A stretch of DNA of 7,710 nt. It comes from Acidimicrobiia bacterium (GTDB lineage: Bacteria; Actinomycetota; Acidimicrobiia; Acidimicrobiales; AC-14). Shown piece after piece: positions 7,488-7,710 of the stretch; position 1 is the stretch's first letter, and each line of letters opens with the position of its first letter. Position numbers and translations under genes: made by a program. Below the pieces are notes generated by a model. That model saw only the letters and a program-made list of their open reading frames with translations, searched no databases and was not told where the DNA came from. The stretch covers positions 1 through 7,710 of the forward strand of contig JAFAUA010000583.1 of the NCBI GenBank assembly GCA_019243595.1, written 5' to 3'.

Positions 7488-7710
7488 TTGACGCTCAAGC
7501 CCACCCTGCGGCCCACCCGGGCGGCCCACTACCTCCACCCCGGTGGCCCGTGGGACACGGCGTCGCTCGACGCCGTGCTGGCCGAGAACACGCCCGGCCC
7601 CGAGGCCGAACGGGTGGCGTCGATGGCCGGCGGTCTTCGAGCTCGAGGTGTGAAGCGCGGCGACGCCGTGGCGTGGCAGCTGCGCAACGTCGAGCAGGCC
7701 GTCCTGCTCT
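7488..7710 (+). CDS. second AMP-dependent acyl-CoA ligase, N-terminal part (cut by window edge)
   Basis: An open frame from a TTG at 7488 runs to the last base and gives 74 residues: TLKPTLRPTRAAHYLHPGG near the start, then ERVASMAGGLRARGVKRGDA and VAWQLRNVEQAVLL. The 'LRARGVKRGDAVAWQLxNxxxAVLL' block is the typical early segment of ANL-superfamily acyl-CoA synthetases, just after the first helix, where members test the length of the chain entry region. ATP-binding motifs lie beyond the window. The TTG is 13 bases after the dehydrogenase stop with no good ribosome site; no ATG or GTG is available nearby in frame, so the start is likely but not certain. The arrangement implies an operon with the dehydrogenase, mirroring the leftward ligase/dehydrogenase pair. 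Confidence 0.8.
   Translation, partial: MTLKPTLRPTRAAHYLHPGGPWDTASLDAVLAENTPGPEAERVASMAGGLRARGVKRGDAVAWQLRNVEQAVLL

Overview
The window is GC-rich, and its genes are dominated by G/C in third codon positions, which lets long antisense open frames appear opposite almost every gene. A FadD17-like acyl-CoA ligase, two isovaleryl-CoA-dehydrogenase-type acyl-CoA dehydrogenases, a Pro/Ala/Thr-linked CAP protein and GTG/TTG starts together suggest a high-GC actinobacterium. The sequence alone does not fix the lineage below that level.

Left part (1-692, plus strand): the last 47 codons of a gene resembling the DUF2961/GH172 family overlap by an ATGA a complete beta-class carbonic anhydrase gene. The anhydrase ends tail-to-tail, with an 11-bp overlap, against a minus-strand AarF/UbiB-type (ABC1) atypical kinase gene (682-2181).

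Middle (682-6228): four genes lie head-to-tail on the minus strand. In transcription order they are a secreted, C-terminally anchored CAP/YkwD-domain protein (5239-6228), an acyl-CoA ligase (3469-5202), an acyl-CoA dehydrogenase (2330-3463, five bases after the ligase stop) and the ABC1 kinase. The ligase and dehydrogenase are almost certainly one operon. The 148-bp gap before the kinase (2182-2329) is the most structured non-coding DNA in the window. It holds a perfect 16-bp inverted repeat, two 17-bp palindromes, a 13-bp palindrome and repeated CAAACG boxes, and it looks like a regulatory region.

Right part (6275-7710, plus strand): 46 bp from the CAP start, a second acyl-CoA dehydrogenase diverges, possibly as a leaderless message. 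It is followed 13 bases later by the first 74 codons of a second AMP-dependent acyl-CoA ligase. Two ligase/dehydrogenase pairs therefore stand back-to-back around the CAP gene, pointing to activation and alpha,beta-dehydrogenation of acyl substrates (fatty, branched or steroid side-chain acids; the substrate is not determined).

No RNA gene, CRISPR array, insertion sequence or phage gene was seen. I do not see a clear new multi-gene system. The items most worth a second look are the repeat cluster at 2186-2305 and the back-to-back acyl-CoA modules.
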